Shown: piece by piece, positions 24,458-33,046 of the stretch
Position numbering within the stretch: the first letter of the stretch is position 1
Layout: each line of letters begins with the position of its first letter
Origin: VRUE01 sp036271315
Lineage (GTDB): Bacteria; Actinomycetota; Thermoleophilia; Solirubrobacterales; 70-9
Direction of reading: 5' to 3'
DNA length: 64,000 bases
Assembly: GCA_036271315.1 (NCBI GenBank)
Contig: DATBAV010000036.1
Span: 1-64,000 of the forward strand
Made by a program: the position numbers and the translations under genes
Notes under the pieces: generated by a model
The model's database searches: none
The model's input: only the letters and a program-made list of their open reading frames with translations
What the model was told of the DNA's origin: nothing

Positions 24458-26608
24458 CTACTTAATGAAGAGCATCTCCTCGTACTTGGGCAGTGGCCAC
24501 AGATCGTCGGCGACGACCTTCTCCAACTTGTCCGCCGCCTCGCGCACCGCGCCGCTCTTGGTCAGCTGCTCGTCGCGGGCGAAGAGCGCCAGCTCCAGGC
24601 CCTCCAGCTCGGTCGGCTCGGCGTTGGCTTTCTCCAGTCCGTCGAGCGAGGCCGAGAGCTCCTCGATCAGGCCGCGCACCTCGCCCTCGAGGCCGGAGAC
24701 GCCGGCCTCGGCGATCAGCGCCAGGTGGCGCAGTGCCGCCGGCAGCAGCATCGTCTTGGCGATCGAGAAGGTCGTCTCGGCCTCGATGTTGGCCCGCAGC
24801 GCGTATTGCTCGACCCAGACCTCGAAGCGCGACTCCAGCTCCCGTTTCGAGAGCACGCTGTATTTCTCGAAGGCGGCGACCGAGTCGTCGGCGATCACCT
24901 CGAGCAGCGCATCCGGCGTCGTTTTCAGGTTCTTGAGTCCGCGCTGCTCGGCCTCGGCGTGCCACTCCTCGGAGTAGTTGTCGCCGCTGAAGCAGATCCG
25001 CTTGTTGTCGACGTAGGCCTCCTTGACCACCTCGATCGCGGCCTCGGTCGCGTCCATGCCGCCGCCGATCTTCGCCTCCAGCTTGTCGGACATCTCGTCG
25101 ATCGCCTCGGCGACGATCGTGTTCAGCACCGTGTTGGGGAAGGCGAGCGACATGCTCGATCCCAGCGCCCGGAACTCGAACTTGTTGCCGGTGAAGGCAA
25201 AGGGCGAGGTGCGATTGCGGTCGCCGCCGTCCTTGGGCAACGGCGGCAGCACCGTCGCCCCCAGATCGAGGAAGGAGGCCGGCGTGTGGGGATCGCCCTC
25301 GCCTGTCGCGATCGCCTCGAAGACCTTGTCCAGTTCGGCGCCGAGGAAGATCGAGATGATCGCCGGCGGTGCCTCGTTGGCGCCGAGGCGATGGTCCTGG
25401 CCGATGTTCGCGGCCGAGGCGCGCAGCAGCCCCTGGTGCTTGTTGACCGCCTGGATCACCGCCGCGCAGAAGAAGAGGAAGTGAACGTTGTCAGCGGGCG
25501 TATCGCCTGGGTTGAGCAGGTTGCTGCCCGTGTCGGTGCTCATCGACCAGTTGTTGTGCTTACCCGAGCCGTTGATGCCGGCGAAGGGCTTCTCGTGCAG
25601 CAAGCAGACCAGGCCGTAACGGCGGGAGACGTTTTCGAGCACCCGCATCAGCAGCTGCTGGTGGTCGGAGCCGACGTTGGAGTTCTCGAACATCGGCGCG
25701 ATCTCGTACTGCGCCGGGGCGACCTCGTTGTGGCGAGTCTTGACCGGGATGCCGAGCTTGCGCATCTCCAACTCCGACTCGAGCATGAAGGCAAGCACGC
25801 GCTCGGGGATCGTGCCGAAGTAGTGGTCGTCAAGTTCCTGGCCCTTGGGCGGCTTGGCGCCGAAGAGGGTGCGGCCGGTGGAGACCAGGTCGGGACGCTC
25901 GAAGAAGTACTGCTCGTCGATCAGGAAGTACTCCTGCTCCGGCCCGACCGTGGTGAAGACGCGTTTGCTCTCGATGTCGCCAAGCAGCCCGAGCGCCCTG
26001 ATCGCCGAGCCCGAGAGCGCGTCCATCGAGCGCAGCAGCGGGATCTTGGCGTCGAGCGCCTCGCCGGTCCAGGAGGCGAAGGCGGTCGGGATACAGAGCA
26101 GCGAGCCGTTCGGGTTCTCGAGGATGAAGGCGGGGCTGGTTGGGTCCCAAGCCGTGTAGCCGCGGGCCTCGAAGGTTTCGCGCACGCCGCCGGTCGGGAA
26201 GGAGGAGGCGTCGGGCTCGCCCTGGATCAGCTCTTTGCCGGAGAAGCCAGCCAGCGCCTTGCCCTCGCCGCCGGCCGGCTCGAAGAAGGAGTCGTGCTTC
26301 TCCGCGGTGGAGCCGGTGAGCGGCTGGAAGACGTGGGTGAAGTGGGTGGCGCCCTTCTCCAGGGCCCAGTCCTTCATCGCCGAGGCGACCGCGTCGGCAA
26401 CCTCCAGCTCGATTGCCTCGCCGGCTTCGAGGCTGCCCTGTAGCTGCTCGAAGACGCCGTCGGGAAGGCGTTCGCGCTGGACGACGATCGAGAAGACGTT
26501 GGCGCCGAAAGCTTCGTTCTCGGGCAGGGTCAGGTCGATTGCGCCGAGGGCTCCCCCGTTGGCGCTCCACTGGGCTGCGGTCACGTTCTGCTGGCGGATA
26601 CGGGTCAT
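24458..26608 (-). CDS. glnN: Glutamine synthetase type III
   Basis: A 716-residue GSIII enzyme that forms glutamine from glutamate, ammonia and ATP, working in nitrogen assimilation. Its length and the GSIII-specific N-terminal extension (NVFSIVVQRERLPDGVF) distinguish it from the shorter types I and II. Catalytic blocks are visible: EQEYFLID, the KTRHNEVAPAQYE-type block, ANIGQDHRLGANEAPPAI and FTGNKFEFRALGSS. Type III enzymes are mainly known from Bacteroidota and cyanobacteria, so it is notable here. ATG 26608 is well placed. A possible operator lies upstream at 26723-26738. Confidence 0.93.
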   Translation of the reverse strand: MTRIRQQNVTAAQWSANGGALGAIDLTLPENEAFGANVFSIVVQRERLPDGVFEQLQGSLEAGEAIELEVADAVASAMKDWALEKGATHFTHVFQPLTGSTAEKHDSFFEPAGGEGKALAGFSGKELIQGEPDASSFPTGGVRETFEARGYTAWDPTSPAFILENPNGSLLCIPTAFASWTGEALDAKIPLLRSMDALSGSAIRALGLLGDIESKRVFTTVGPEQEYFLIDEQYFFERPDLVSTGRTLFGAKPPKGQELDDHYFGTIPERVLAFMLESELEMRKLGIPVKTRHNEVAPAQYEIAPMFENSNVGSDHQQLLMRVLENVSRRYGLVCLLHEKPFAGINGSGKHNNWSMSTDTGSNLLNPGDTPADNVHFLFFCAAVIQAVNKHQGLLRASAANIGQDHRLGANEAPPAIISIFLGAELDKVFEAIATGEGDPHTPASFLDLGATVLPPLPKDGGDRNRTSPFAFTGNKFEFRALGSSMSLAFPNTVLNTIVAEAIDEMSDKLEAKIGGGMDATEAAIEVVKEAYVDNKRICFSGDNYSEEWHAEAEQRGLKNLKTTPDALLEVIADDSVAAFEKYSVLSKRELESRFEVWVEQYALRANIEAETTFSIAKTMLLPAALRHLALIAEAGVSGLEGEVRGLIEELSASLDGLEKANAEPTELEGLELALFARDEQLTKSGAVREAADKLEKVVADDLWPLPKYEEMLFIK

Positions 26609-26778
26609 CGCTCTGGTTGTCCCTCGCTTGGCGTCGCACCCGGTCGGCAGGTGCGGTTGGTTACCGGTCCACTCCCTTTATAAGAGCCAAAAGAGCCTAG
26701 TACCCGTAGCTCGAAGATGCCTTTGTACTCGGGTACAAGGATCGCTCCGGCGCCTTGTACCGCCTGTAGGCGAGTTCG
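26609..26778. other. Upstream region of glnN
   Basis: This 170-base spacer between two minus-strand genes must hold the glnN promoter. It contains the A+T-richest patch nearby (TTATAAAGG on the minus strand near 26677-26685), the palindrome at 26723-26738, an additional TTGTAC half-site near 26754 and a GTACCCG/CGGGTAC pair. I see no ORF or RNA gene. Confidence 0.35.
26723..26738. promoter_or_regulatory. Palindrome TTGTAC-N4-GTACAA upstream of glnN
   Basis: TTGTACTCGGGTACAA is an inverted repeat with 6-bp arms and a 4-base spacer, about 115 bases before the glnN start. A further TTGTAC half-site follows. It does not match the GlnR box I know (GTnAC...GAAAC). A regulatory role for nitrogen control is inference from position. 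Confidence 0.4.
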
Positions 26779-27297
26779 CTACTGCGTCGGCGGGGTCGTC
26801 GAGAGCAAACCGAGCGGGTGGCGCAGGCGAAAGCCGTTGCTCGAGCGCATGTATTCGCTCCAGCCGGGGCCGCTGCGATCGCCGTCTTCGGTCATCGAGG
26901 TGTCCCAGCGCAGGCCGGCGATCACGGCGAAGACGTGTTCGCGGTTGGCGTAGATCCGCACCCAGTTGCCGGCCCCGCCGCTACCCCAGCGCATGAAGCC
27001 GGTCGAGTCGAGCGGCGATTCGAGCAGGCCGGCGGCGTGCATCACGTAGCTGACCGAGCCCGAGCAGTCGTAACCACGCGCGTTCCAATCGCGATGTCCG
27101 CCACCCCACACGTACGGTCGGTGGCTGATCCGGTTGGCCGCTTCGATCATTGCCTTGACTGCCGGCGGTGCGGAAGGCGGCGCCACGGCGCGGCCGCTCG
27201 GTAGCAGCGCCGCCTGCGGCACCTCGGCGCCGGCGCTGGAGGTGGGCACAGCCAGGCACGCGCAGACTGCCACCAAGATCGTTCCCCGCCTCAACAT
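26779..27297 (-). CDS. Secreted NlpC/P60-like peptidoglycan peptidase
   Basis: A 172-residue exported protein. A signal peptide (MLRRGTILVAVCACLAV, cut near residue 24) precedes an NlpC/P60-type domain. The catalytic Cys sits in YDCSGSVSYV (about residue 78), after YVWGGGH. A His in NREHVFAVIAGLRW (about 120) fits the second catalytic residue. The domain is compact, and the family usually cleaves D-Glu-gamma-mesoDAP or related stem-peptide bonds. It is divergent from the beta-oxidation gene at 27377, with 80 bases between starts. Confidence 0.82.
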   Translation of the reverse strand: MLRRGTILVAVCACLAVPTSSAGAEVPQAALLPSGRAVAPPSAPPAVKAMIEAANRISHRPYVWGGGHRDWNARGYDCSGSVSYVMHAAGLLESPLDSTGFMRWGSGGAGNWVRIYANREHVFAVIAGLRWDTSMTEDGDRSGPGWSEYMRSSNGFRLRHPLGLLSTTPPTQ

Positions 27298-27376
27298 GAA
27301 GGACCGTTATCGGCAGGGAGGCCGTGCCCCTATAGCCTTCCGCGGCCCCCTAAACCCCCGGAGGAAAACCAAGCCA

Positions 27377-29377
27377 ATGTTCGTTTCCAAGGCCGCCGTC
27401 GTCGGTGGCGGCACAATGGGCGGTGAGATCGCGCAGGCGATCGCCGCAGCCGATATCCCCGTCGTCGTCAAGGACATCGACCAGAAGTTCGTCGATGCCG
27501 CGGTCGAGAAGGCGCGCGCCGTCACCGAGGGCCAGCTCGCCCGCCTGGTCAAGAAGGAGAAGCTGACCCAGGAGCAGGCCGACGCCCGCCTCGCCGAGGT
27601 GATGGGCCTCGTCACCGGCACCACCTCCTACGAGGAGTTCGGCGACGTCGACTTCGTGATCGAGGCGGTGCCGGAGCGGATGGAGATCAAGCAGGCCGTC
27701 TTCCGCGAGATCGACGCGGCGACCCCCGGCCACGCGATCCTCTCCTCCAATACCTCCTCGCTCTCGATCACCGAGATGGCGGAAACGACGCTGCGGCCCG
27801 ACAAGGTGGTCGGCTTCCACTTCTTCTACCCGGCCTCGGTGATGCCGCTGGTCGAGATCATCGCCGGCGAGGACACCTCCGAGGAGACCGCCACGGTCGC
27901 CTACAACTTCGCCCAGGCGATCAAGAAGCAGCCGATCGTCTGCGGCGAGGTTCCCGGCTTCGTCGTCAACCGCATCCTGATGGCGACGATCGGCGAGATC
28001 TGGCGCGTCCAGGAGGAGCAGGGCCTCTCGTTGAAGGCGATCGACGAGGCGATCGCCGCCGCCCAGGTGGCGCCGATGGGCCCCTTCTTCCTCACCGACC
28101 TGCTCGGCCTCGACACCGTGCTGCACGTTGCCGAGCACCTCGGCGAGTCATACGGCGAGAGCTTCTACGTCCACCAGGGCCTCAAGCAACTGGTCGCCGA
28201 CGGCAAGCTCGGCGCCAAGTCCGGCGGCGAGGGCTTCTTCAAGGAGGGCGAGCAGAACATCCCCGGCGACGCCGAGCCGGACGCTGAGGAGCTGGTCGCG
28301 CTCTTCACCTGCCGCGCCCTGATCGAGTCCTGCCTGCTGGTCGAGGAGGGGGTCTGCTCGGTCCGCGACATCGACCTGGGGATGATGGCCGGCGCCGGCC
28401 TCGATCCGCGCCGCGGCCTGCTGCCGCCCTTCTGGAAAGCCGACATCGAGGGCCTCGACGTCGTGCTCGAGCGGATGGAGGGCCTGCAGGAGCGCCACGG
28501 CGACCGCTTCGCCCCGCCCTTGCTGCTGCGGCGCCTGGTTGCGCAGGGCCGCCTCGGGATGAACTCCGGCCAGGGCTTCTACCCCTACCCGCAGCCCGAC
28601 GAGGGCGATCAGGCCGAGACGGTGAAGCTGGAGACTCGCGGCGAGGTCGCGATCGCCTGGCTCGCCAACGCGCCGATGAACGCGGTCTCACCCGACGTGA
28701 TTCGCGACCTGAAGACGGTCTGGGAGCGGGTCAAGGCGGCGGAGGGCGTCGGTGCGATGGTGATCGCCTCCTCGGTTCCGGTCGTCTTCTCGGCCGGCGC
28801 CGACATCAAGGCCTTCACCCAGATGGACGAGGGCGGCGGCGAGGAGCTGATCAACACCGCCCACGCCCTGCTGCGCGACTTCGGCCAGGCGCCGGTGGCG
28901 ACGATCGCCGCCGTCAACGCGATCGCCTTCGGCGGCGGTTGCGAGGTGGCGATGGCCTGCGACGTGCGGATCGGCGCCGAAGCGGCCGTCTTCGGCCAGC
29001 CCGAGATCAAGCTGGGGATCATTCCCGGCTTCGGCGGCACGCAGCGGCTGCCGCGCCTGGTCGGTCTCAATAAGGCGCTGGAGATGAACCTGATCGGCGA
29101 CGCGATCCTCGCCGGCGAGGCGCTCGAAGCCGGCTTGGTCAACCGCGTCGTCCCCGACCACGAGCTGTTTGAGACGGCGCTGATGTGGGGCCGCAAGCTC
29201 GCCGCTCAGGCGCCGCTTGCACTCGAGCAGATCAAGCGCGTCTCGCACGCTGGCGATCTGGACGAGGGGATCGAGGCCGAGAAGCAGGGCTTCGCCACCG
29301 CCTTCCGCAGCGAGGACGCCAAGGAGGGCATCGGCGCCTTCCTCGGCAAGCGCACGCCGAAGTGGAGCGGCAAGTAG
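27377..29377 (+). CDS. 3-hydroxyacyl-CoA dehydrogenase / enoyl-CoA hydratase fusion
   Basis: A 666-residue bifunctional beta-oxidation enzyme. The N-terminal part is the NAD-binding dehydrogenase (VVGGGTMGGEIA, residues 7-18; HFFYPASVMPLVEI near 152; two C-terminal HCDH helical units). The C-terminal 240 residues are an enoyl-CoA hydratase/crotonase domain with AFGGGCE and QPEIKLGIIPGFGGTQRL, both catalytic Glu residues present. The domain order is the reverse of E. coli FadB/FadJ. ATG 27377 is chosen over the earlier frame because the dinucleotide fold begins directly after it. The sirtuin gene overlaps its 3' end. Confidence 0.92.
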   Translation: MFVSKAAVVGGGTMGGEIAQAIAAADIPVVVKDIDQKFVDAAVEKARAVTEGQLARLVKKEKLTQEQADARLAEVMGLVTGTTSYEEFGDVDFVIEAVPERMEIKQAVFREIDAATPGHAILSSNTSSLSITEMAETTLRPDKVVGFHFFYPASVMPLVEIIAGEDTSEETATVAYNFAQAIKKQPIVCGEVPGFVVNRILMATIGEIWRVQEEQGLSLKAIDEAIAAAQVAPMGPFFLTDLLGLDTVLHVAEHLGESYGESFYVHQGLKQLVADGKLGAKSGGEGFFKEGEQNIPGDAEPDAEELVALFTCRALIESCLLVEEGVCSVRDIDLGMMAGAGLDPRRGLLPPFWKADIEGLDVVLERMEGLQERHGDRFAPPLLLRRLVAQGRLGMNSGQGFYPYPQPDEGDQAETVKLETRGEVAIAWLANAPMNAVSPDVIRDLKTVWERVKAAEGVGAMVIASSVPVVFSAGADIKAFTQMDEGGGEELINTAHALLRDFGQAPVATIAAVNAIAFGGGCEVAMACDVRIGAEAAVFGQPEIKLGIIPGFGGTQRLPRLVGLNKALEMNLIGDAILAGEALEAGLVNRVVPDHELFETALMWGRKLAAQAPLALEQIKRVSHAGDLDEGIEAEKQGFATAFRSEDAKEGIGAFLGKRTPKWSGK

Positions 29378-30123
29378 GCATCGAGAACGGGGTCGAGCGA
29401 CTGGCGGAGCTGATCCGCCAGTCGCGCTCGACCGTCGCGCTGACCGGGGCCGGCGTCTCGGTCCCCTCCGGCATCCCCGACTTCCGCACGCCCGAGACCG
29501 GCCTCTGGGCCAACGTCGACCCGATGGAAGTCGCCCATATAGACGTCTTCGAGCGCGACCCGGCCCGCTTTTGGTCCTACTACCGGCCGCGTTTCCAGAC
29601 GCTTGGCGACAAGCGGCCCAACGCCGCCCACGAGGCGCTCGCCGAGCTCGAGCGGCGGGGCCTGATCGAGGGCGTGATCACGCAGAACATCGATCGCTTG
29701 CACGGCGCCGCCGGCTCGCACGAGGTGGTCGAGGTGCACGGCTCGATCGAGACCTCATCCTGCCGCCGTTGCGACGCGGCCTACGGCCTCGACCAGATGG
29801 ACCCGCTCTTCGATGCCGACGGCGTCGCGCTCTGCGCCGCCTGCGGCGGGCCGGTCAAGCCCAACGTCGTCCTCTTCGGCGAGATGCTGCCCGAAGGCGC
29901 GATGCGCCGCGCGCAGGAGCTGGCGGAGGCGGCCGAGCTGCTGATCTGTGCCGGCTCCTCGCTGGCCGTGTACCCGGTGGCGGGTCTTCCCGCTGTGACC
30001 CTCGAAGGCGGCGGCAAGCTCGCGATCGTCACCAAGGGCCCAACGCCCTACGACGGCGACGCAACGATCAAGCTCGAAGGCGAGATCGACTCAGAACTTG
30101 ACGCGCTGCGTCTTGCAGTCTGA
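29362..30123 (+). CDS. cobB: Sir2-family NAD-dependent protein deacylase
   Basis: A 253-residue sirtuin that removes acyl groups from lysines using NAD+. It carries GAGVSVPSGIPDFR (about residues 27-40), TQNID (about 112), the catalytic His in EVHGS (about 130) and a four-Cys zinc site (CRRC ... CAAC). The only standard start near the fold is GTG 29362, which overlaps the 3' end of the beta-oxidation gene by 16 bases; a CTG at 29401 is an alternative. The cotranscription suggests control of acyl-CoA metabolism by deacylation. Its last 33 bases overlap the convergent small membrane-protein gene. Confidence 0.9.
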   Translation: MERQVGIENGVERLAELIRQSRSTVALTGAGVSVPSGIPDFRTPETGLWANVDPMEVAHIDVFERDPARFWSYYRPRFQTLGDKRPNAAHEALAELERRGLIEGVITQNIDRLHGAAGSHEVVEVHGSIETSSCRRCDAAYGLDQMDPLFDADGVALCAACGGPVKPNVVLFGEMLPEGAMRRAQELAEAAELLICAGSSLAVYPVAGLPAVTLEGGGKLAIVTKGPTPYDGDATIKLEGEIDSELDALRLAV

Positions 30124-30408
30124 GACGATCGTTTCGGCTCTGGCGCCGGTGAAGCTCGAGGCGCGGGTGCAGACCGCGACCGCTTCCTGGCCGCAGGCGC
30201 TGATCGTTTCGGCACCGACGATGCCAGCGACTTCCGCTCTGATGCAGCCGATCGCCGGTCCCGGGTTGCTGTCGCCGACCGTGGCGGCGACGATTGCCAC
30301 CAAAGCGATGATCGTTATGGCGAGGATGCCAAAGGCCGCCTTCAGCTCCCGCGAGCTCAGTTTGTAGAGCGGTGTGGTCTGTCGTTCGTAGTGTCCTTCA
30401 AGTGGCAT
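30091..30408 (-). CDS. Small membrane-anchored protein with exported Cys domain
   Basis: A 105-residue hypothetical protein: a charged N-terminus (about 1-25), one transmembrane helix (about 26-46, AAFGILAITIIALVAIVAATV) and an outside domain of about 55 residues with four Cys (near 55, 72, 80, 97). These could form two disulfides. Its ATG at 30408 lies in the divergent spacer before amt, and its 3' end overlaps the sirtuin gene. No family recognised; a real gene is likely from its topology. Confidence 0.62.
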   Translation of the reverse strand: MPLEGHYERQTTPLYKLSSRELKAAFGILAITIIALVAIVAATVGDSNPGPAIGCIRAEVAGIVGAETISACGQEAVAVCTRASSFTGARAETIVSDCKTQRVKF

Positions 30409-30574
30409 GGCCGGCAGCTTAATGGCGGCTCAGCCACGCGGTATCGCCACCGGGGAGAACAATTTGCCCCGATCTTTAGACACTCGTACGTAGTGGTTTT
30501 GCCGCCGCGGCGAGAGGGTCTAGGCCAAGTCCAACTGGGTCTCGGCCCGCAACTCGAAAGGAAGCATCGGATAA
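30409..30574. other. Spacer upstream of the ammonium transporter gene
   Basis: This 166-base divergent spacer holds promoters for the small membrane protein and amt. Visible features are a CACT-N7-AGTG hairpin near 30481-30495 and a GAAAGGAAG ribosome site before the amt ATG. I see no match to a GlnR box and no small RNA signature. Confidence 0.3.
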
Positions 30575-31930
30575 ATGGAATGGTTGAGCGAAGGCGCCAA
30601 CTCATGGCAGCTCACCGCCGCGACCCTCGTAGGCCTGATGAGCATTCCGGGCCTGGTTGTCCTCTACGGCGGAGTGATGCAGAAGCGCTGGTCGGTGAAC
30701 TCGATGATGATGGCGTTCGTCGCCTTCGCGATCGTGCTCATCCTCTGGGTGCTCGTCGGTTTCAAGATGGCTTTCGGAGACCCGATGCATATCTTCGGGG
30801 CGACCAGCGGCTTCTTCGGGAACATGTGGGGCAAGCCGGGTTCGATCCTCAGTAGCCACAGCCTGCTCGAACAGGCTCACATCGGCGATCTACCGGAAGA
30901 AGAATTCCTCTTCCCGATGTCGACGCTGGCTTACTTCCAGATCGTCTTCGCCGCGATCACGCCGATCCTGATGCTCGGATCCGTGCTCGGGCGTTTCAAC
31001 TTCAAAGCCTGGATTCCCTTCGTCGCCCTTTGGACTCTGCTCGTCTACACGATCAACGCCTTCATGATCTGGGGCGGTGGCTTCTTCGCCCAGCAGGGCG
31101 CCCTCGACTACTCCGGCGGTTACGTGATCCACCTCGCGGCCGGGGTCTCGGGATTCGTTGCTGCCGCGGTGATCGGACCGAGGCTGCAGCGTGATCGAGA
31201 GGTCGACGCACCGAACAACCTGGCGATGGTCGCCGTCGGTGCCGGCCTCCTCTGGATGGGATGGAACGGGTTCAACGGCGGTGACTGGTACAGCGCCGGC
31301 GAAATCGCCTCCGCCTCGGTGCTCAACACCAACCTCTGCACCGCGGTCGCCTTCCTCGTCTGGGTCGCCCTCGATTACGCCACCGGCCGCAAGCCGAGCC
31401 TGATCGGCAGCGTCAACGGCATGATCGTCGGGCTCGTCGCGATCACCCCCGGTGCCGGTTTCGTCAACGGCTGGGGAGCGATCATCATCGGCGTCGCCGC
31501 CTCGGTGATCGTCTACTTCGCGCTGAACTACCTCAGTCGCGTCCGTCCCTTCCGCAACGTGGACGACACGCTCGGAGTGGTCTACACGCACGGGTTCGCC
31601 GGCGTTGCCGGAGGTCTCCTGGTCGGGATCTTCGCCAACAAACTGATGGCTGGCGAACACGAAGGCCTGATCTCCGGCGGCGGTCTGCACCTGCTCTGGG
31701 TCCAGGCGTACACGGCCGCGTGGGTCATCGCCTTCTCGGCGATCGGCACCTTCATCCTGCTCAAGCTGGTGGGGCTGGTCGTGCCGCTGCGGATGAGCGA
31801 GGCCGAAATGGAGGAAGGCGACATCGCCGTCCACGGCCACGAGGTGTACCCCTCGGATGTTCCGTCGCTCGGCTACCCGGACGGGGTCGGCGCTGCCACG
31901 CCGGCCGCCCCGGCGGCAGGAGGCGTCTAA
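30575..31930 (+). CDS. amt: Ammonium transporter, Amt/MEP/Rh family
   Basis: A 451-residue ammonium channel/transporter with about eleven or twelve hydrophobic segments. The family signature appears as DYSGGYVIHLAAGVSGFVAA (about 172-191), containing the conserved Asp and His, and later YTHGFAGVAGGLLVGIFA with the second pore-lining His. The C-terminal cytoplasmic tail (about 30-40 residues) is longer and more acidic than that needed for PII binding. A GAAAGGAAG box precedes ATG 30575. No glnB/glnK gene follows directly; the PII gene lies about 8 kb away. A strong intrinsic terminator follows at 31975-32014. Confidence 0.95.
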   Translation: MEWLSEGANSWQLTAATLVGLMSIPGLVVLYGGVMQKRWSVNSMMMAFVAFAIVLILWVLVGFKMAFGDPMHIFGATSGFFGNMWGKPGSILSSHSLLEQAHIGDLPEEEFLFPMSTLAYFQIVFAAITPILMLGSVLGRFNFKAWIPFVALWTLLVYTINAFMIWGGGFFAQQGALDYSGGYVIHLAAGVSGFVAAAVIGPRLQRDREVDAPNNLAMVAVGAGLLWMGWNGFNGGDWYSAGEIASASVLNTNLCTAVAFLVWVALDYATGRKPSLIGSVNGMIVGLVAITPGAGFVNGWGAIIIGVAASVIVYFALNYLSRVRPFRNVDDTLGVVYTHGFAGVAGGLLVGIFANKLMAGEHEGLISGGGLHLLWVQAYTAAWVIAFSAIGTFILLKLVGLVVPLRMSEAEMEEGDIAVHGHEVYPSDVPSLGYPDGVGAATPAAPAAGGV

Positions 31931-31974
31931 CCAGACGGCCGGGCTGCGGCTGGCAGCCCGGAAACGAGGAGACA

Positions 31975-32014
31975 GGAACCGCCCCCGCACTCTCCCGGGG
32001 GCGGTTCCATTTTT
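31975..32014 (+). terminator. Intrinsic terminator after amt
   Basis: A perfect 13-bp G+C-rich stem, GGAACCGCCCCCG (31975-31987) with 31996-32008, around an 8-base loop. It is followed by ATTTTT at 32009-32014. It separates amt from the convergent LysR gene. Confidence 0.95.
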
Positions 32015-32018
32015 GGCT

Positions 32019-32936
32019 TCAGGATGCGGTCGCTCCGTGTGAGCGGCCGACCTCGCGCAGGGTGTCGAGCAGGGTTGCGACCGCCGGCGTCACCGGGGCG
32101 CCGCGACGGGTGGCGGCGAAGACCTTGCGCACGGGGCTCTGTGGGTGCAGGGCGCGGATGCGGATGTCGCCGCGCACGGCGGAGAGCGCCAGCTGCGGGA
32201 TCAGGCCGACGCCGACGCCGGCCGCGACCAGGCCCTGCACCGTCTGGTAATCGTCGCTCTCGAAGGAGACCCGCGGCTCGAAGCCGGCCGCGTGGCAGGA
32301 GCGCACCACGTGGCGCGCGCAGGGCCCGGAGACCGAGGTCTGCACCCACGACTCCTCGCGCAGGTCCTCGAGCCGGACCTGGCGGCGACGAGCAAGCCGG
32401 TGAGCGCTTGGCAGCGCCAGGTGGAGGGGGTCCTCGAGCAGCTCGAAACGGCGGATGCCGACGGCGAGCCGCTCGCCGACGCCCTCGAATTCGTAGAGCA
32501 GGGCGAGGTCGAACTCACCGCCGCGCAGGCGCGGCGCGATCTCCTCCGGCTCGCCCTCGGCCAGGGTCACTTCGACCCCGGGATGCCCGGCGCTGAAGGC
32601 GGCGATCGCCTGTGGAACCAGCGTCGCGCCGGCGCTGGGAAAGGAGGCGATGCGCAGTCGCCCGGCCTCGCCGCCGGCGATCGCGGCGAGCTCGGTCTCG
32701 GCGGCTTCCATGCGGCCGAGGATGCCCTCGGCGTGGGTGACAAGGGCAGCTCCGGCGGCGGTCGGCCGCACCCCGCCGCGGTCGCGCTCGATCAGGGTCG
32801 TGCCGACCTCGCCCTCGAGCGTCGCTATCGCCTGCGAGACCGCCGACTGCGAGTAGGAGAGCGTGTCGGCCGCGGCCGAGAAGGAGCCGCTGTTGACGAC
32901 CTCACGGAGCACGTTGAGCCGACTCGTGTTCAACAT
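32019..32936 (-). CDS. LysR-family transcriptional regulator
   Basis: A 305-residue LysR-type regulator. The HTH (LREVVNSGSFSAAADTLSYSQSAVSQAIATLEGEVG in pieces, residues 9-45) is standard, and the co-inducer domain of the periplasmic-binding type follows (RIASFPSAGATLVPQAIAAF, then GVGLIPQLAL). It is divergent from a universal-stress-like gene at 33047. Its own start codon lies inside an ATAAGC-N3-GCTTAT palindrome, suggesting autoregulation. The effector is unknown. Confidence 0.93.
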   Translation of the reverse strand: MLNTSRLNVLREVVNSGSFSAAADTLSYSQSAVSQAIATLEGEVGTTLIERDRGGVRPTAAGAALVTHAEGILGRMEAAETELAAIAGGEAGRLRIASFPSAGATLVPQAIAAFSAGHPGVEVTLAEGEPEEIAPRLRGGEFDLALLYEFEGVGERLAVGIRRFELLEDPLHLALPSAHRLARRRQVRLEDLREESWVQTSVSGPCARHVVRSCHAAGFEPRVSFESDDYQTVQGLVAAGVGVGLIPQLALSAVRGDIRIRALHPQSPVRKVFAATRRGAPVTPAVATLLDTLREVGRSHGATAS

Positions 32937-32977
32937 AAGCAGAGCTTATCGATCACATCGGTATTAACAGTTGTGAT
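32935..32977. promoter_or_regulatory. Putative LysR binding sites in the divergent promoter
   Basis: ATAAGCAGAGCTTAT (32935-32949) is a perfect T-N11-A-type inverted repeat that covers the lysR start codon. A second pair, ATCACA (32952-32957) and TGTGAT (32972-32977), lies next to it. Both sit in the 110-base spacer shared with the divergent stress-protein gene. Confidence 0.6.
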
Positions 32978-33046
32978 TATCGAAGGAGAGTGGCAGCATC
33001 GGGTCGAACTTTCCGCTCGACCCGATCCCAGCAAGGAGATTCCTCG

